From positions 20,270-84,269 of the forward strand of contig NZ_JBDJAW010000034.1 in NCBI RefSeq assembly GCF_039649665.1: 64,000 nucleotides of DNA. The letters run 5' to 3'. Positions 53,825 to 61,430 of this stretch are shown here, in pieces (position 1 is the stretch's first letter; the number at the start of each line of letters is the position of its first letter). A model generated the notes under the pieces. The model did not search any database. It was not told the DNA's origin and was given only the letters and a program-made list of their open reading frames with translations. Made by a program: the position numbers and the translations under genes. The stretch is from Microbispora sp. ZYX-F-249. GTDB lineage: Bacteria; Actinomycetota; Actinomycetes; Streptosporangiales; Streptosporangiaceae.

Positions 53825-53833
53825 GAAACTTTC
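53825..53833. promoter_or_regulatory. GAAACTTTC palindrome upstream of the xylanase
   Basis: GAAA-C-TTTC is a perfect 9-base palindrome about 290 bases upstream of the xylanase start. Similar GAAA/TTTC repeats have been described in Streptomyces xylanase promoters; I state this from memory. Confidence 0.4.
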
Positions 53834-53952
53834 ACCGACAAAGGCTCGGCTCTCCGTGCGTCATCTCGGCCTGCGCCCTTCCGGCAGAGGCATTTGACCT
53901 GCAGTGACGGACGCCTCCTTCAGCATAAGGTTTACGCGGCATTACGGGAATG

Positions 53953-53986
53953 TTGACAACTGGACAAGCGGGGTCCGATACTTTCG
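53953..53986 (+). promoter_or_regulatory. Xylanase promoter with operator overlapping the -10
   Basis: TTGACA (53953-53958), a perfect -35, stands 18 bases before GATACT (53977-53982). CGATACTTTCG (53976-53986), a one-mismatch form of the palindrome CGAAACTTTCG, covers this -10, and CCGATAGTTTTCGG follows 8 bases later. A repressor bound here would block the promoter; the untranslated leader would be about 130 bases. Confidence 0.6.
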
Positions 53987-54118
53987 CCGATGTTCCGATA
54001 GTTTTCGGTTGCGTGCGACGGTGAAGCCCGGATGGCCGCGGCCCCGCCCGTCGACGGCCCCGGTCGCCGCCGCACGCAGCCTGACCCCCCATCAGCCTCA
54101 CGAGGAGGAAGTGCGCAC

Positions 54119-55132
54119 ATGATCGATGCCCCCATGCGCTGGAGAGGCCGCAGACGCGGCCCCACCAGGCTGCTCATCGTTCGCGCCTGCGCCGTCGTGC
54201 TGGCCGCGGCCGTGGCGATGCTCCCCGGCGTCGCCAACGCGGCCGTGACCACGAACCAGACGGGCAACAACAACGGGTACTTCTACTCGTTCTGGACCGA
54301 CAGCCAGGGGACCGTCTCCATGGAGCTGGGGTCCGGCGGCAACTACAGCACCTCGTGGCGCAACACCGGCAACTTCGTCGCCGGCAAGGGCTGGAGCACC
54401 GGCGGACGCAGGACCGTGACCTACTCGGGCAGCTTCAACCCGTCCGGCAACGCGTACCTCGCCCTCTACGGGTGGACGAGAAACCCGCTCGTCGAGTACT
54501 ACATCGTCGAGAACTGGGGCACCTACCGGCCCACGGGCACGTACAAGGGCACTGTCACCTCCGACGGCGGCACCTACGACGTTTACCAGACGACGCGGTA
54601 CAACGCGCCCTCCATCGACGGCAACAAGACGTTCAACCAGTACTGGAGCGTCCGCCAGCAGAAGAGGACCGGCGGCACCATCACCATCGGCAACCACTTC
54701 GACGCGTGGGCCCGTTACGGCATGAGCCTGGGCAGCCACGACTACCAGATCCTCGCGACCGAGGGTTACCAGAGCAGCGGTAGCTCCAACATCACGATCG
54801 GCGGCTCCTCCACCGGTGGCGGCGGTGGCGGCGGCGGCGGTGGTGGTGGCGGCGGCGGTGGCGGCGGTGGCTGCACCGCGACGCTGTCCGCCGGCCAGTC
54901 GTGGAGCGACCGCTACAACCTCAACGTCTCGGTCAGCGGCTCCAGCAACTGGACCGTGACGATGAACGTCCCGTCCCCGGCGAAGGTCATCGCGACCTGG
55001 AACATCAGCGCCAGCTACCCCAGTGCTCAGCAGCTGGTCGCCCGGCCCAACGGCAGCGGCAACAACTTCGGCGTGACCATCCAGCACAACGGCAACTACA
55101 CCTGGCCGACGGTCTCCTGCAGCGCGGGCTGA
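54119..55132 (+). CDS. Secreted endo-1,4-beta-xylanase (GH11) with CBM2-type module
   Basis: The 337-residue enzyme has a signal peptide (about 1-42, ending ANA, with an Arg-rich start that suggests Tat export) and a GH11 jelly-roll (about 43-225). The nucleophile Glu is in [13 protein letters not shown] and the acid/base Glu in [12 protein letters not shown] 19-Gly linker leads to a C-terminal Cys-bounded CBM2-like domain (about 252-337), probably the xylan-binding CBM2b type. It hydrolyses xylan chains. ATG 54119 follows GAGGAGGAA. A pure poly-Gly linker of this kind is typical of actinomycete XlnB-like enzymes. Confidence 0.95.
   Translation: MIDAPMRWRGRRRGPTRLLIVRACAVVLAAAVAMLPGVANAAVTTNQTGNNNGYFYSFWTDSQGTVSMELGSGGNYSTSWRNTGNFVAGKGWSTGGRRTVTYSGSFNPSGNAYLALYGWTRNPLVEYYIVENWGTYRPTGTYKGTVTSDGGTYDVYQTTRYNAPSIDGNKTFNQYWSVRQQKRTGGTITIGNHFDAWARYGMSLGSHDYQILATEGYQSSGSSNITIGGSSTGGGGGGGGGGGGGGGGGGGCTATLSAGQSWSDRYNLNVSVSGSSNWTVTMNVPSPAKVIATWNISASYPSAQQLVARPNGSGNNFGVTIQHNGNYTWPTVSCSAG
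54815..54871 (+). repeat. Poly-glycine linker (19 Gly codons, GGC/GGT)
   Basis: 57 bases of GGC/GGT codons join the GH11 and carbohydrate-binding domains; prone to slippage in units of three. Confidence 0.9.
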
Positions 55133-55173
55133 CCCCCGCCTCCGCAGAACCGCAACACCGCAACACCCACCTC

Positions 55174-55204
55174 GTGGCGCGGCGGTCCATGACCGCCGCG
55201 CCAC
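55174..55204 (+). terminator. Strong hairpin terminator between the convergent xylanase and TPR genes
   Basis: GTGGCGCGGCGGTC (55174-55187) pairs perfectly over 14 bases with GACCGCCGCGCCAC (55191-55204) around CAT. It can serve both genes. Confidence 0.75.
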
Positions 55205-55305
55205 TGCGCTGCCGTCGCCCCGCGCGGAAGCCGGGAACCACGGCCGGAGGCGGACCGGCGGCGGCGACGCGGGCGACGACATCCGCCGGCCGCCGCACCG
55301 GGCCG

Positions 55306-58300
55306 TCAGCCCCCGGTCGCGACCGGCGTCCCGGCGAGGCGGCGCAGCGCGGCCTCCGCGTACGCCAGGCGTGTGTCCGGGATGTTCAGGCGGACGACCG
55401 CCGTGCGGTAGTCGTCGAGGAGCTCCGGCAGCACCTCACGGGCACGCTCGTCGTCCGGCGCGTTCTCCAGCAGGCCGGGGAGCGCCTCCTCCGCGGCGTC
55501 CGCGACGGCCCGCCAGCGTTCCGTCTCCGCGGCGCGGCGCGCGAGCAGGACCAGGGTCAGGACGAGGGCGCGCCGCCACGTCCCCGGCGTCTCCCGGTCG
55601 AGCCGCCGGTAGCAGGCGACGGCCCGCTCGGCGGCGTCGTACGCCTCGTCGCCCGAGGACATCACGGCCGTCATGTGCAGGGCCCGTCCGAGGTCCGGCA
55701 GGACGCCCATGTCGCCGGCGGCGTCGAGGAGCGCCACCGCCCGGCGGAGCAGATCCAGCCCCTCCCCGGTCTCGCCGAGGCGGCACCTGGCCAGACCGGC
55801 CAGCACCAGGCACCGCCCGGTCCGCGCGGACGCGCCCTCCTCCTCCGGCAGCCGCCGCGCGACCTCGGCGGCGCGCAGGGCCGCACCGGCCGCGTTCTCG
55901 TCGTCGCCGATCTCGGCGAGCCCGTCGGCGGCGGCCTCGAGCAGAGCGGCGAGAGCGGGCCGGGCGTCCGCGTCCACCAGGACGGCCTGTTCGAGCAGTC
56001 CGATCGCCTCCCGGGTCGAAGTCAGCGACCCTGCCGTGTCCCCGGCCCGGTCGCGGATCATCGCCGCCGAGGTCAGGGCCCTGCGGAGGTCCGCGCGTAC
56101 GGCGCTGCGGCCTTCGGCGAGGAGCGCGCGGCACAGGCCCACGGCCCGCTCGTACGCGTCGGACGCGCCGGCCAGATCGCCGAGTCCGGTGAGCAGGTCG
56201 CCGAGGGCCCCCGAGGCGCGGGCCAGGAGATCGCGATAATCGGGATCCTCCGCCGCGAGCTCGTCGTACGTCTCGACCGCCCGGCGCATGCGCGCGGCCG
56301 CGTCCTCCGGCTCGCCCAGGCGGGACAGCGCGTGCCCGGCGTCCTCGTGCGCCTGCGCCAGGAAGTATCGGAGCCCGGGATGCCCCGCCGCGACGAGGCT
56401 CTCCAGCATGGCCGCCGCGCGCAGGCTCGCGGGCGCCGCCTCGGCGGACCGGCCGGCGCGGTTGAGCGCCGAGCCGAGCCTCCCCACGCCGAGCGCGAGC
56501 TCCGCGGCGGCGTCCTCACCCATGGGCTCCGGGTTGGTTGGCTCCGGGTTCATGGGCTCCGGGGCCTCCCGCAGGGCGACGACGACCCGCATCACCTCGG
56601 CCTCGTCGTCGGGCCGCCCCCGCAGGCACAGCACGCCGGCGAGGTTGCTCAGCGAGAGCGCCAGCCGGTCCGGCCCCTCGGCCGGGGCGAACGCGAGGCC
56701 CGCGGTGGTCCCCGCGAGGGCGTGCAGCGCCCGGGAGATCTCGGGCCGGTGCTCCGCCGTGCCCTTCAGCCGGTCGTACTCCCCGGCCAGGTCGGCCACC
56801 GTGCATCCCTCGTACGTCTCCTCGCCGGGGGCGCCGTCGCGTACGGGGGCGGTCAGGCCGGCGGCGCGCAGCCGCGCCTCTTCGGCGGCCTGCCCGCGGC
56901 CGAGCGCGGCCAGCGCGTCGCCGAGCCGCCGCAGCGCCTCGGCCAAGTCGTCCCCGAACCGCCCGGGATCGCCCGCGTGCAGGCGTTCGCGTACGGCGAC
57001 CGCTCGCGTTGCGGCGTCGAGCGCCTCGACGGGCCGCGCGCAGGCGAGCAGGTAGCCGGCGAGGTCGCACAGCAGCACACCCAGCTCGGGGAGGTGGGGG
57101 TCGTGGTCGTCACCGGCGATCGGTTCGAGCAGGGCGGCGCCCCGGCGGGCCAGCCGTACGGCCTCGTCGGGACGGCCGAGCTGCGCGCGGCACCAGGCGA
57201 GCCGGTCCAGGCAGAAGGCGTGCAGCCCCGGCACTTCGGGCATCGCGGTGAGGAGCGAGTCCGCGCGCTCGGCCGCCTCCGCCGCCTCCCGCAGGCGAGG
57301 AGTGCCGGTCAGCGAACTGGCGAGGTCGGCGAGGGCCTCCGCCAGCTCGGCCCCCGGCACCTCGTGGGCCTCGAACACCTCGACCCGGATCGCGTTCGCG
57401 TACGCCGCCTCCTCGAAGCGCCCGGTCTGCGCGGCGTAGTCGGAGGCCGCCCGCGCCGACGCCAGCAGGCCGGGCTCGGCGGCCTCCGGGTCCAGAAGCC
57501 ACAGCCGGTGGCGGATGGTCAGGGCGCGGTCGGCCGCCGCCCACGCCTCGTCGAGCTCGCCGAGCGCGGCGTGGTAGCCGGCGAGGTTGTCGAGCGCGAT
57601 GGCCAGTTCCCGCAGGTGCCCGCGCTCCGCCGGGACCAGCCGGTCGTAGATCCCGACTGCCCGCCAGACGGCGTCGCGCGCCTGGTCGGTGAGGCCGAGC
57701 GACGCCAGATGCGCGCCCAGGCCGTTCAGCGCGTTGGCCAGATCGTGCGGCTCGTCGCCCTGCTCGTAGAGTTCGACGGCCTTCTTCGCCGCCACGACGG
57801 CCTCTTCGCGCCGCCCCCGCTTCGGGAGCTTGTTGGCGAGATTGTTCCAGGCTCCCGCGACGTCCGCGCGATAGCGCGGGTCCTGCTCGTACAACTGCTG
57901 CCACCGCCGGAGCGCGTCGCGGGCCGCCCGCTCGGCCTCCTCGTGGCGGCCCGCGCCCGCCAGACTGCTGCCGAGGTGGCCCATGACCAGGGCGATCGTC
58001 TCGCGGTCGCCGGACTTCTCCGCCGCGGCCACGGCACGCTCCGCCCAGCGCAGCGCGGACTCGTGCCGGCCGCACTTGAAGTCCACCTCGGCGAGGCGGC
58101 CGAGGAGCCGTGCGTACGACGCGGCCCAGGCCGTGTCCGCCGCGGCGAGCAGCTTGAACAGACGCGCGGCCACCGTCAGGACGGACGCCGCCTCGCCGAG
58201 CAGGCCCTCGGCGAAGAGGATCTCCGCCAGCCGGTACAGCTCCGGCGCGAACCCCTCACGGAAGTCCTCGCCGCCCGGCACGGCGGCGAGGTAGGCGTCC

Positions 58301-59301
58301 TTCGCCTCCATCAGCCGGCCGTGCTCCAGCAGCCGCCTGCCGTACGTCCAGAGCATGAGTGCGCGCAGTCCGGGCTCGGCGTCGAGCCTCCCGGCGATCT
58401 CGACGGCCTCCGCTGCGGTGCCCAGAGCCTCGTCGTCCCGGTCCAGCGCGGACAGCGGGTCCGAGATCAGGTGCAGCACGAGCGCGAGCTGGATGTCGTT
58501 CACCGGATGCCCGGCGATCTCCCGCAGGACGGCCGCCGCCTCCAGCCCGTTCTCCACCGCCTCCTCCAGCCGGTCGAGCCGGAGCAGAGCACTCGCCTGA
58601 TAGCGCAGCATCATCGCGAGCTGGAAGCGGCATTCGCCGCCGTCGGCGAGGACCGTACGCGCCCATGAGACGCCCAGTCCGGCGACCTCCAGCAGGTCCG
58701 GATGCCCTGTCCGGTCGAGGAGAACGGACTGCGTGTGGCAGGTCAGCGCGACGTTCAGCGCGTAGCCCGGGTCCTCCGCGGCGCAGCGCCGGTAGTGCCG
58801 CAGCGCCTCGTGGTTGGCGGCCACCGCCTCCTCCACCCGCCCCAGTTCGGCCAGCGAGGTGCCCCGGTCCCGCACGGCGTGGGCGTACATGCCGCGGTGG
58901 CGCACGCCGAGCACCAGGTGGGGCCGGAGCACGTTCGCGCACTCCTCGAGAGCGTCCACGGCCTCCGCGTGGCGGTCTCGTCCGGCGAGGAGATGCGCGA
59001 GCATGCCGAGCGCGTTGGCGAAGTCCAGAAGGTTGCGCTCGCGCACCGGCCGGAGCAGGTCGGCGACGATCCGGCGGGCCAGGATGTGGTCGTCCGCGCG
59101 GCCCGTCTGCCCGATCTCGTGGCCGACGCGGATCACCTCGTCGGTCACCGCGTACAGGAGATCCTCGGCGTCGTCGCCGTCGGGGATCGGCTCCAGGCCG
59201 GGGGCGTGGGCCGCGAGCGTCTCGATGGACCGGCGCACCTCGGCGTCGAGCAGGTGGGGAGCGAGTTCGCCGATCCGGGCACAGGCGTCGAGGAGTTCCA
59301 T
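55306..59301 (-). CDS. Very large TPR-repeat protein, function unknown
   Basis: About 1331 residues of helical repeats: recurring patterns such as LGRVEEAVAANHEALRHYR, AGRHEEAERAARDALRRW, LGELDEAWAAADRALTIR, LGRPDEAVRLARRGAALLE are TPR units, perhaps 20 or more, over the whole length. There is no signal peptide, membrane segment, NB-ARC or protease domain, unlike the usual actinomycete TPR fusions. ATG 59301 has only a weak ribosome site; a GTG 18 codons upstream is possible. It most likely acts as a cytoplasmic scaffold; partners are unknown. It lies alone between the xylanase and the DUF3293 gene. Confidence 0.82.
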   Translation of the reverse strand: MELLDACARIGELAPHLLDAEVRRSIETLAAHAPGLEPIPDGDDAEDLLYAVTDEVIRVGHEIGQTGRADDHILARRIVADLLRPVRERNLLDFANALGMLAHLLAGRDRHAEAVDALEECANVLRPHLVLGVRHRGMYAHAVRDRGTSLAELGRVEEAVAANHEALRHYRRCAAEDPGYALNVALTCHTQSVLLDRTGHPDLLEVAGLGVSWARTVLADGGECRFQLAMMLRYQASALLRLDRLEEAVENGLEAAAVLREIAGHPVNDIQLALVLHLISDPLSALDRDDEALGTAAEAVEIAGRLDAEPGLRALMLWTYGRRLLEHGRLMEAKDAYLAAVPGGEDFREGFAPELYRLAEILFAEGLLGEAASVLTVAARLFKLLAAADTAWAASYARLLGRLAEVDFKCGRHESALRWAERAVAAAEKSGDRETIALVMGHLGSSLAGAGRHEEAERAARDALRRWQQLYEQDPRYRADVAGAWNNLANKLPKRGRREEAVVAAKKAVELYEQGDEPHDLANALNGLGAHLASLGLTDQARDAVWRAVGIYDRLVPAERGHLRELAIALDNLAGYHAALGELDEAWAAADRALTIRHRLWLLDPEAAEPGLLASARAASDYAAQTGRFEEAAYANAIRVEVFEAHEVPGAELAEALADLASSLTGTPRLREAAEAAERADSLLTAMPEVPGLHAFCLDRLAWCRAQLGRPDEAVRLARRGAALLEPIAGDDHDPHLPELGVLLCDLAGYLLACARPVEALDAATRAVAVRERLHAGDPGRFGDDLAEALRRLGDALAALGRGQAAEEARLRAAGLTAPVRDGAPGEETYEGCTVADLAGEYDRLKGTAEHRPEISRALHALAGTTAGLAFAPAEGPDRLALSLSNLAGVLCLRGRPDDEAEVMRVVVALREAPEPMNPEPTNPEPMGEDAAAELALGVGRLGSALNRAGRSAEAAPASLRAAAMLESLVAAGHPGLRYFLAQAHEDAGHALSRLGEPEDAAARMRRAVETYDELAAEDPDYRDLLARASGALGDLLTGLGDLAGASDAYERAVGLCRALLAEGRSAVRADLRRALTSAAMIRDRAGDTAGSLTSTREAIGLLEQAVLVDADARPALAALLEAAADGLAEIGDDENAAGAALRAAEVARRLPEEEGASARTGRCLVLAGLARCRLGETGEGLDLLRRAVALLDAAGDMGVLPDLGRALHMTAVMSSGDEAYDAAERAVACYRRLDRETPGTWRRALVLTLVLLARRAAETERWRAVADAAEEALPGLLENAPDDERAREVLPELLDDYRTAVVRLNIPDTRLAYAEAALRRLAGTPVATGG
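56521..56565 (-). repeat. Three 15-bp tandem repeats inside the TPR gene
   Basis: Three units ending in GGCTCCGGG(TT/GC) encode Pro-(Met/Thr)-Asn-Pro-Glu-type repeats in a non-helical insertion between TPR blocks; in frame. Confidence 0.7.
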
Positions 59302-59396
59302 ACGGGTGTCTTTCGGTAGAGCCGGAACATCTGTGATGTGAGAGGCAGGGATCACACGATAAGCGGCTCGTGTGAATTAAGTCCACACTCTTCTTG

Positions 59397-60335
59397 TCAC
59401 GGTCCAGTGACGGGCACGCGGCGGGCGAGGCCGTAACGGCTGGGAACACTGGGACGGATGTGCACGACACGGGCAGGCGCGCCGGACACTCCGTCGGCCC
59501 GGGCGCCATGGCAGGTGTCGCAGCCGAGAGCCGCGTAGAGGCAGGTGCGCCGGTCGTTCCAGTCCGCGGCGACCGCCCTCGACCTGCTGATCCACGGCCC
59601 ACCCGGGTTGCGGCAGACCTCGTCCCGGACCTCGCCGGTCATCACGCAGGGCCGCTGCGGCAGCCGGCTGACGGCGACCGGGTCGCCGTCGGTGAGGGGT
59701 TCTCCCGTGGCGGTATGGATCGGCGTCAGCAGCCCCGGAGTCCAGCGCAGGACGGCCGGCTGTCCGAACCGCCGGGCGACCTCCAGGACGACGTCCTCCT
59801 CGCCGCCGACGACGACCACCGCCTGCTCGGCCCAGGCGAACTCCGGATGGTGGCATGCGGCGTCGGGCAGCAGACCCGGGCCGCGCTCACGCAGGTCGTC
59901 GAGCAGCCGCTCGTGCGCGTCCACGTTGCGGGTCAGGTGATCCGGCTGGCCGCCGGGGTTCCAGCCCGTCAGCACGTGGGCGACCTCGTCGAGGGGGTGC
60001 GGGATCTCCTCGGTGCCCGGGCCGCCGACCGCGGGGCCCACCCGCAGGATCCGGTCGTCCAGCGTGAGGCGGAGGACGGCGCCGGTCCAGGCGGCGGCGA
60101 TGTCGGGCTGCTCGTCCGGGCGTTCGGCGACGAACAGATCGGCCAGCTGGCGCTCCGGGGCGTCGGGCCGGTGCACGTGCCACCGCAGCCTGCAGTGCGG
60201 GCACTGGGCGTAGTACACGCCGGGGAACCCTTCCACGACAGGCTCGCGCGGCCCGATGTTCGCGCCGTTGTAGAAGACGCCGCAGCCGGGGCAGTGGGTG
60301 CGGCGCAGGGCGTAGGGGTCGTTCGGGACGGGCAT
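59397..60335 (-). CDS. DUF3293-family protein with N-terminal zinc-ribbon-like motif
   Basis: The 312-residue protein opens with two Cys pairs, CPGC (about residue 15) and CPHC (about 46), a zinc-ribbon-like pattern. It then has the DUF3293 block VLTGWNPGGQPDHLTRNVDAHERLLDDL, followed by WAEQAVVVVGGEEDVVLEVARRFGQPAVLRWTP. A C-terminal region carries further cysteines (MTGEVRDEVC, LGCDTCHGA). The biochemical role of DUF3293 is unknown to me. ATG 60335 has GGAGG 7 bases upstream. It diverges from a fragment homologous to its middle part. Confidence 0.78.
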   Translation of the reverse strand: MPVPNDPYALRRTHCPGCGVFYNGANIGPREPVVEGFPGVYYAQCPHCRLRWHVHRPDAPERQLADLFVAERPDEQPDIAAAWTGAVLRLTLDDRILRVGPAVGGPGTEEIPHPLDEVAHVLTGWNPGGQPDHLTRNVDAHERLLDDLRERGPGLLPDAACHHPEFAWAEQAVVVVGGEEDVVLEVARRFGQPAVLRWTPGLLTPIHTATGEPLTDGDPVAVSRLPQRPCVMTGEVRDEVCRNPGGPWISRSRAVAADWNDRRTCLYAALGCDTCHGARADGVSGAPARVVHIRPSVPSRYGLARRVPVTGP

Positions 60336-60522
60336 CGAGCACCTCCGGGGCCTGGGACCCCGGTGGCCCGACCGGCCCCGGTGATCCGCCGTTCTCCGCG
60401 CGCCTCGCACGGAGCGGGTCGTCACCCGGGGCACCCGCAGCGGGCGGGATGCCGTCCAGCGAGCCGGGGCTTGGCGCTGGAACTCGTGACCCAGGTCGGG
60501 ACATTAACGACGTAAGCCATTG

Positions 60523-60831
60523 ATGGTCAACATCTGGACAGCAACCGGACTGCTGTGCCGGCATATGGCCCGGGTCACGAGGCCGATCGCGCCCCTGGAC
60601 GTCCGCCGGCCGGCAACCTCGCCTCACCCCACACAAGGTGCCCCCAGGGAAGACCTGGCCGCTGCCGGTCACGTCGAGGCCGCCGTGGTCGTCGCCGGTC
60701 TGGACGACCGCGCGGCACGTCCCCTCGGGCGCCGCTACGGCCGGGACGCCGTCTTCGCCTGGACCCCCGACACCTGGCGGCTGCTGTCCTGCCGCGACAC
60801 CCGCTCGGCAGCCTTCGGCTGGACCGCATGA
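60523..60831 (+). pseudogene. Remnant or short form of a DUF3293 gene
   Basis: An open frame of about 102 codons whose last 50 residues (AAVVVAGLDDRAARPLGRRYGRDAVFAWTPD...) match the later part of DUF3293, compare the divergent neighbour's VVVVGGEEDVVLEVARRFGQPAVLRWTP. The defining N-terminal 'T.WNP' region is absent and the first half (ARVTRPIAPLDVRRPATSPHP...) is not DUF3293-like, so it looks truncated by deletion. The C-terminus is intact and ends four bases into the ATGAG that precedes the ACT gene. A functional short protein cannot be excluded. Confidence 0.5.
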
Positions 60832-60859
60832 GAATCTACGTTGTAAAGGACGGTGGTTG

Positions 60860-60875
60860 TAGGGTGCGGTACATG
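60860..60875 (+). promoter_or_regulatory. -10 element and leaderless start of the ACT-domain gene
   Basis: TAGGGT (60860-60865) stands seven bases before ATG 60873, with no ribosome site between, suggesting leaderless transcription from inside the end region of the DUF3293 remnant. Confidence 0.4.
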
Positions 60876-61271
60876 ACCGGTGAGACCGATCTGCACACGC
60901 TGGTGGCCACGATGCGCCCGCGGCTCAACCCCGGCCGCTACGTCTTCACCACCGTCCGCGCCGACGTTCCGCCGGGTGTCAGGCCGGTCGTCACGGTCGC
61001 GGAGGAGGAGGGCCTCACACTGGTCCTGCCGCAGCACGAGGCCGACGCGGCGGGGCTGGCGTACGACTACGTGGCGGGCTGGATCACGCTGCGCGTCCAC
61101 TCGGCGCTCGAAGCCGTGGGCCTGACCGCCGCCTTCGCGCAGGCACTCGCGGCCGTGGGCCTGAGCTGCAACGTCGTCGCCGGATTCCACCACGACCACC
61201 TCTTCGTGCCGTACGAGCGCGCCGACGAGGCGGTCGAGGTGCTGGAGAACCTCGCCCGGCGGTCCGCCTGA
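60873..61271 (+). CDS. ACT-domain protein, function unknown
   Basis: A 132-residue protein: TGETDLHTLVATMRPRLNPGRYVFTTVRAD, then VTVAEEEGLTLVLPQHEA and an ACT-like C-terminal half (ALEAVGLTAAFAQALAAVGLSCNVVAGFHHDHLFVPYERADEAVEVLENL). ACT folds bind amino acids or other small effectors. I chose ATG 60873 because family members start at this MTGETDL; ATG 60828 in frame would add 15 residues. No enzyme domain is attached. Confidence 0.8.
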   Translation: MTGETDLHTLVATMRPRLNPGRYVFTTVRADVPPGVRPVVTVAEEEGLTLVLPQHEADAAGLAYDYVAGWITLRVHSALEAVGLTAAFAQALAAVGLSCNVVAGFHHDHLFVPYERADEAVEVLENLARRSA

Positions 61272-61377
61272 CGACTCACCTTGAGCCGCCCTGCGAGCAC
61301 TCCAGGCCGGCCTTGGCGAGTCACGCCGATCGTGGCTCAGCTTTGCCGACCTGACCCGAGCGCCTGGAGCGCGGCCG

Positions 61378-61411
61378 AGGCCGGGCGGAGCCACGGTGAT
61401 CCGCCCGGCCT
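61378..61411. terminator. Bidirectional hairpin terminator between the ACT and VWA genes
   Basis: AGGCCGGGCGGA (61378-61389) pairs perfectly with TCCGCCCGGCCT (61400-61411) around a 10-base loop, between two convergent genes. Confidence 0.7.
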
Positions 61412-61430
61412 TGGGTTGTGATTCATTCAG

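Larger units (their letters stand above)
53751..54118. other. Gene-free region carrying the xylanase promoter and candidate operators
   Basis: 368 bases between the divergent kinase and xylanase genes. No convincing reading frame. It holds GAAACTTTC (53825-53833), a full -35/-10 promoter, CGATACTTTCG (53976-53986) overlapping the -10, and CCGATAGTTTTCGG (53995-54008). Local AT content is higher than in the genes. Confidence 0.6.

Noticed and set aside
53900..54120. Small plus-strand frame just before the xylanase
   Set aside because: It contains the promoter elements and ends within the ribosome site of the xylanase; no family resemblance.
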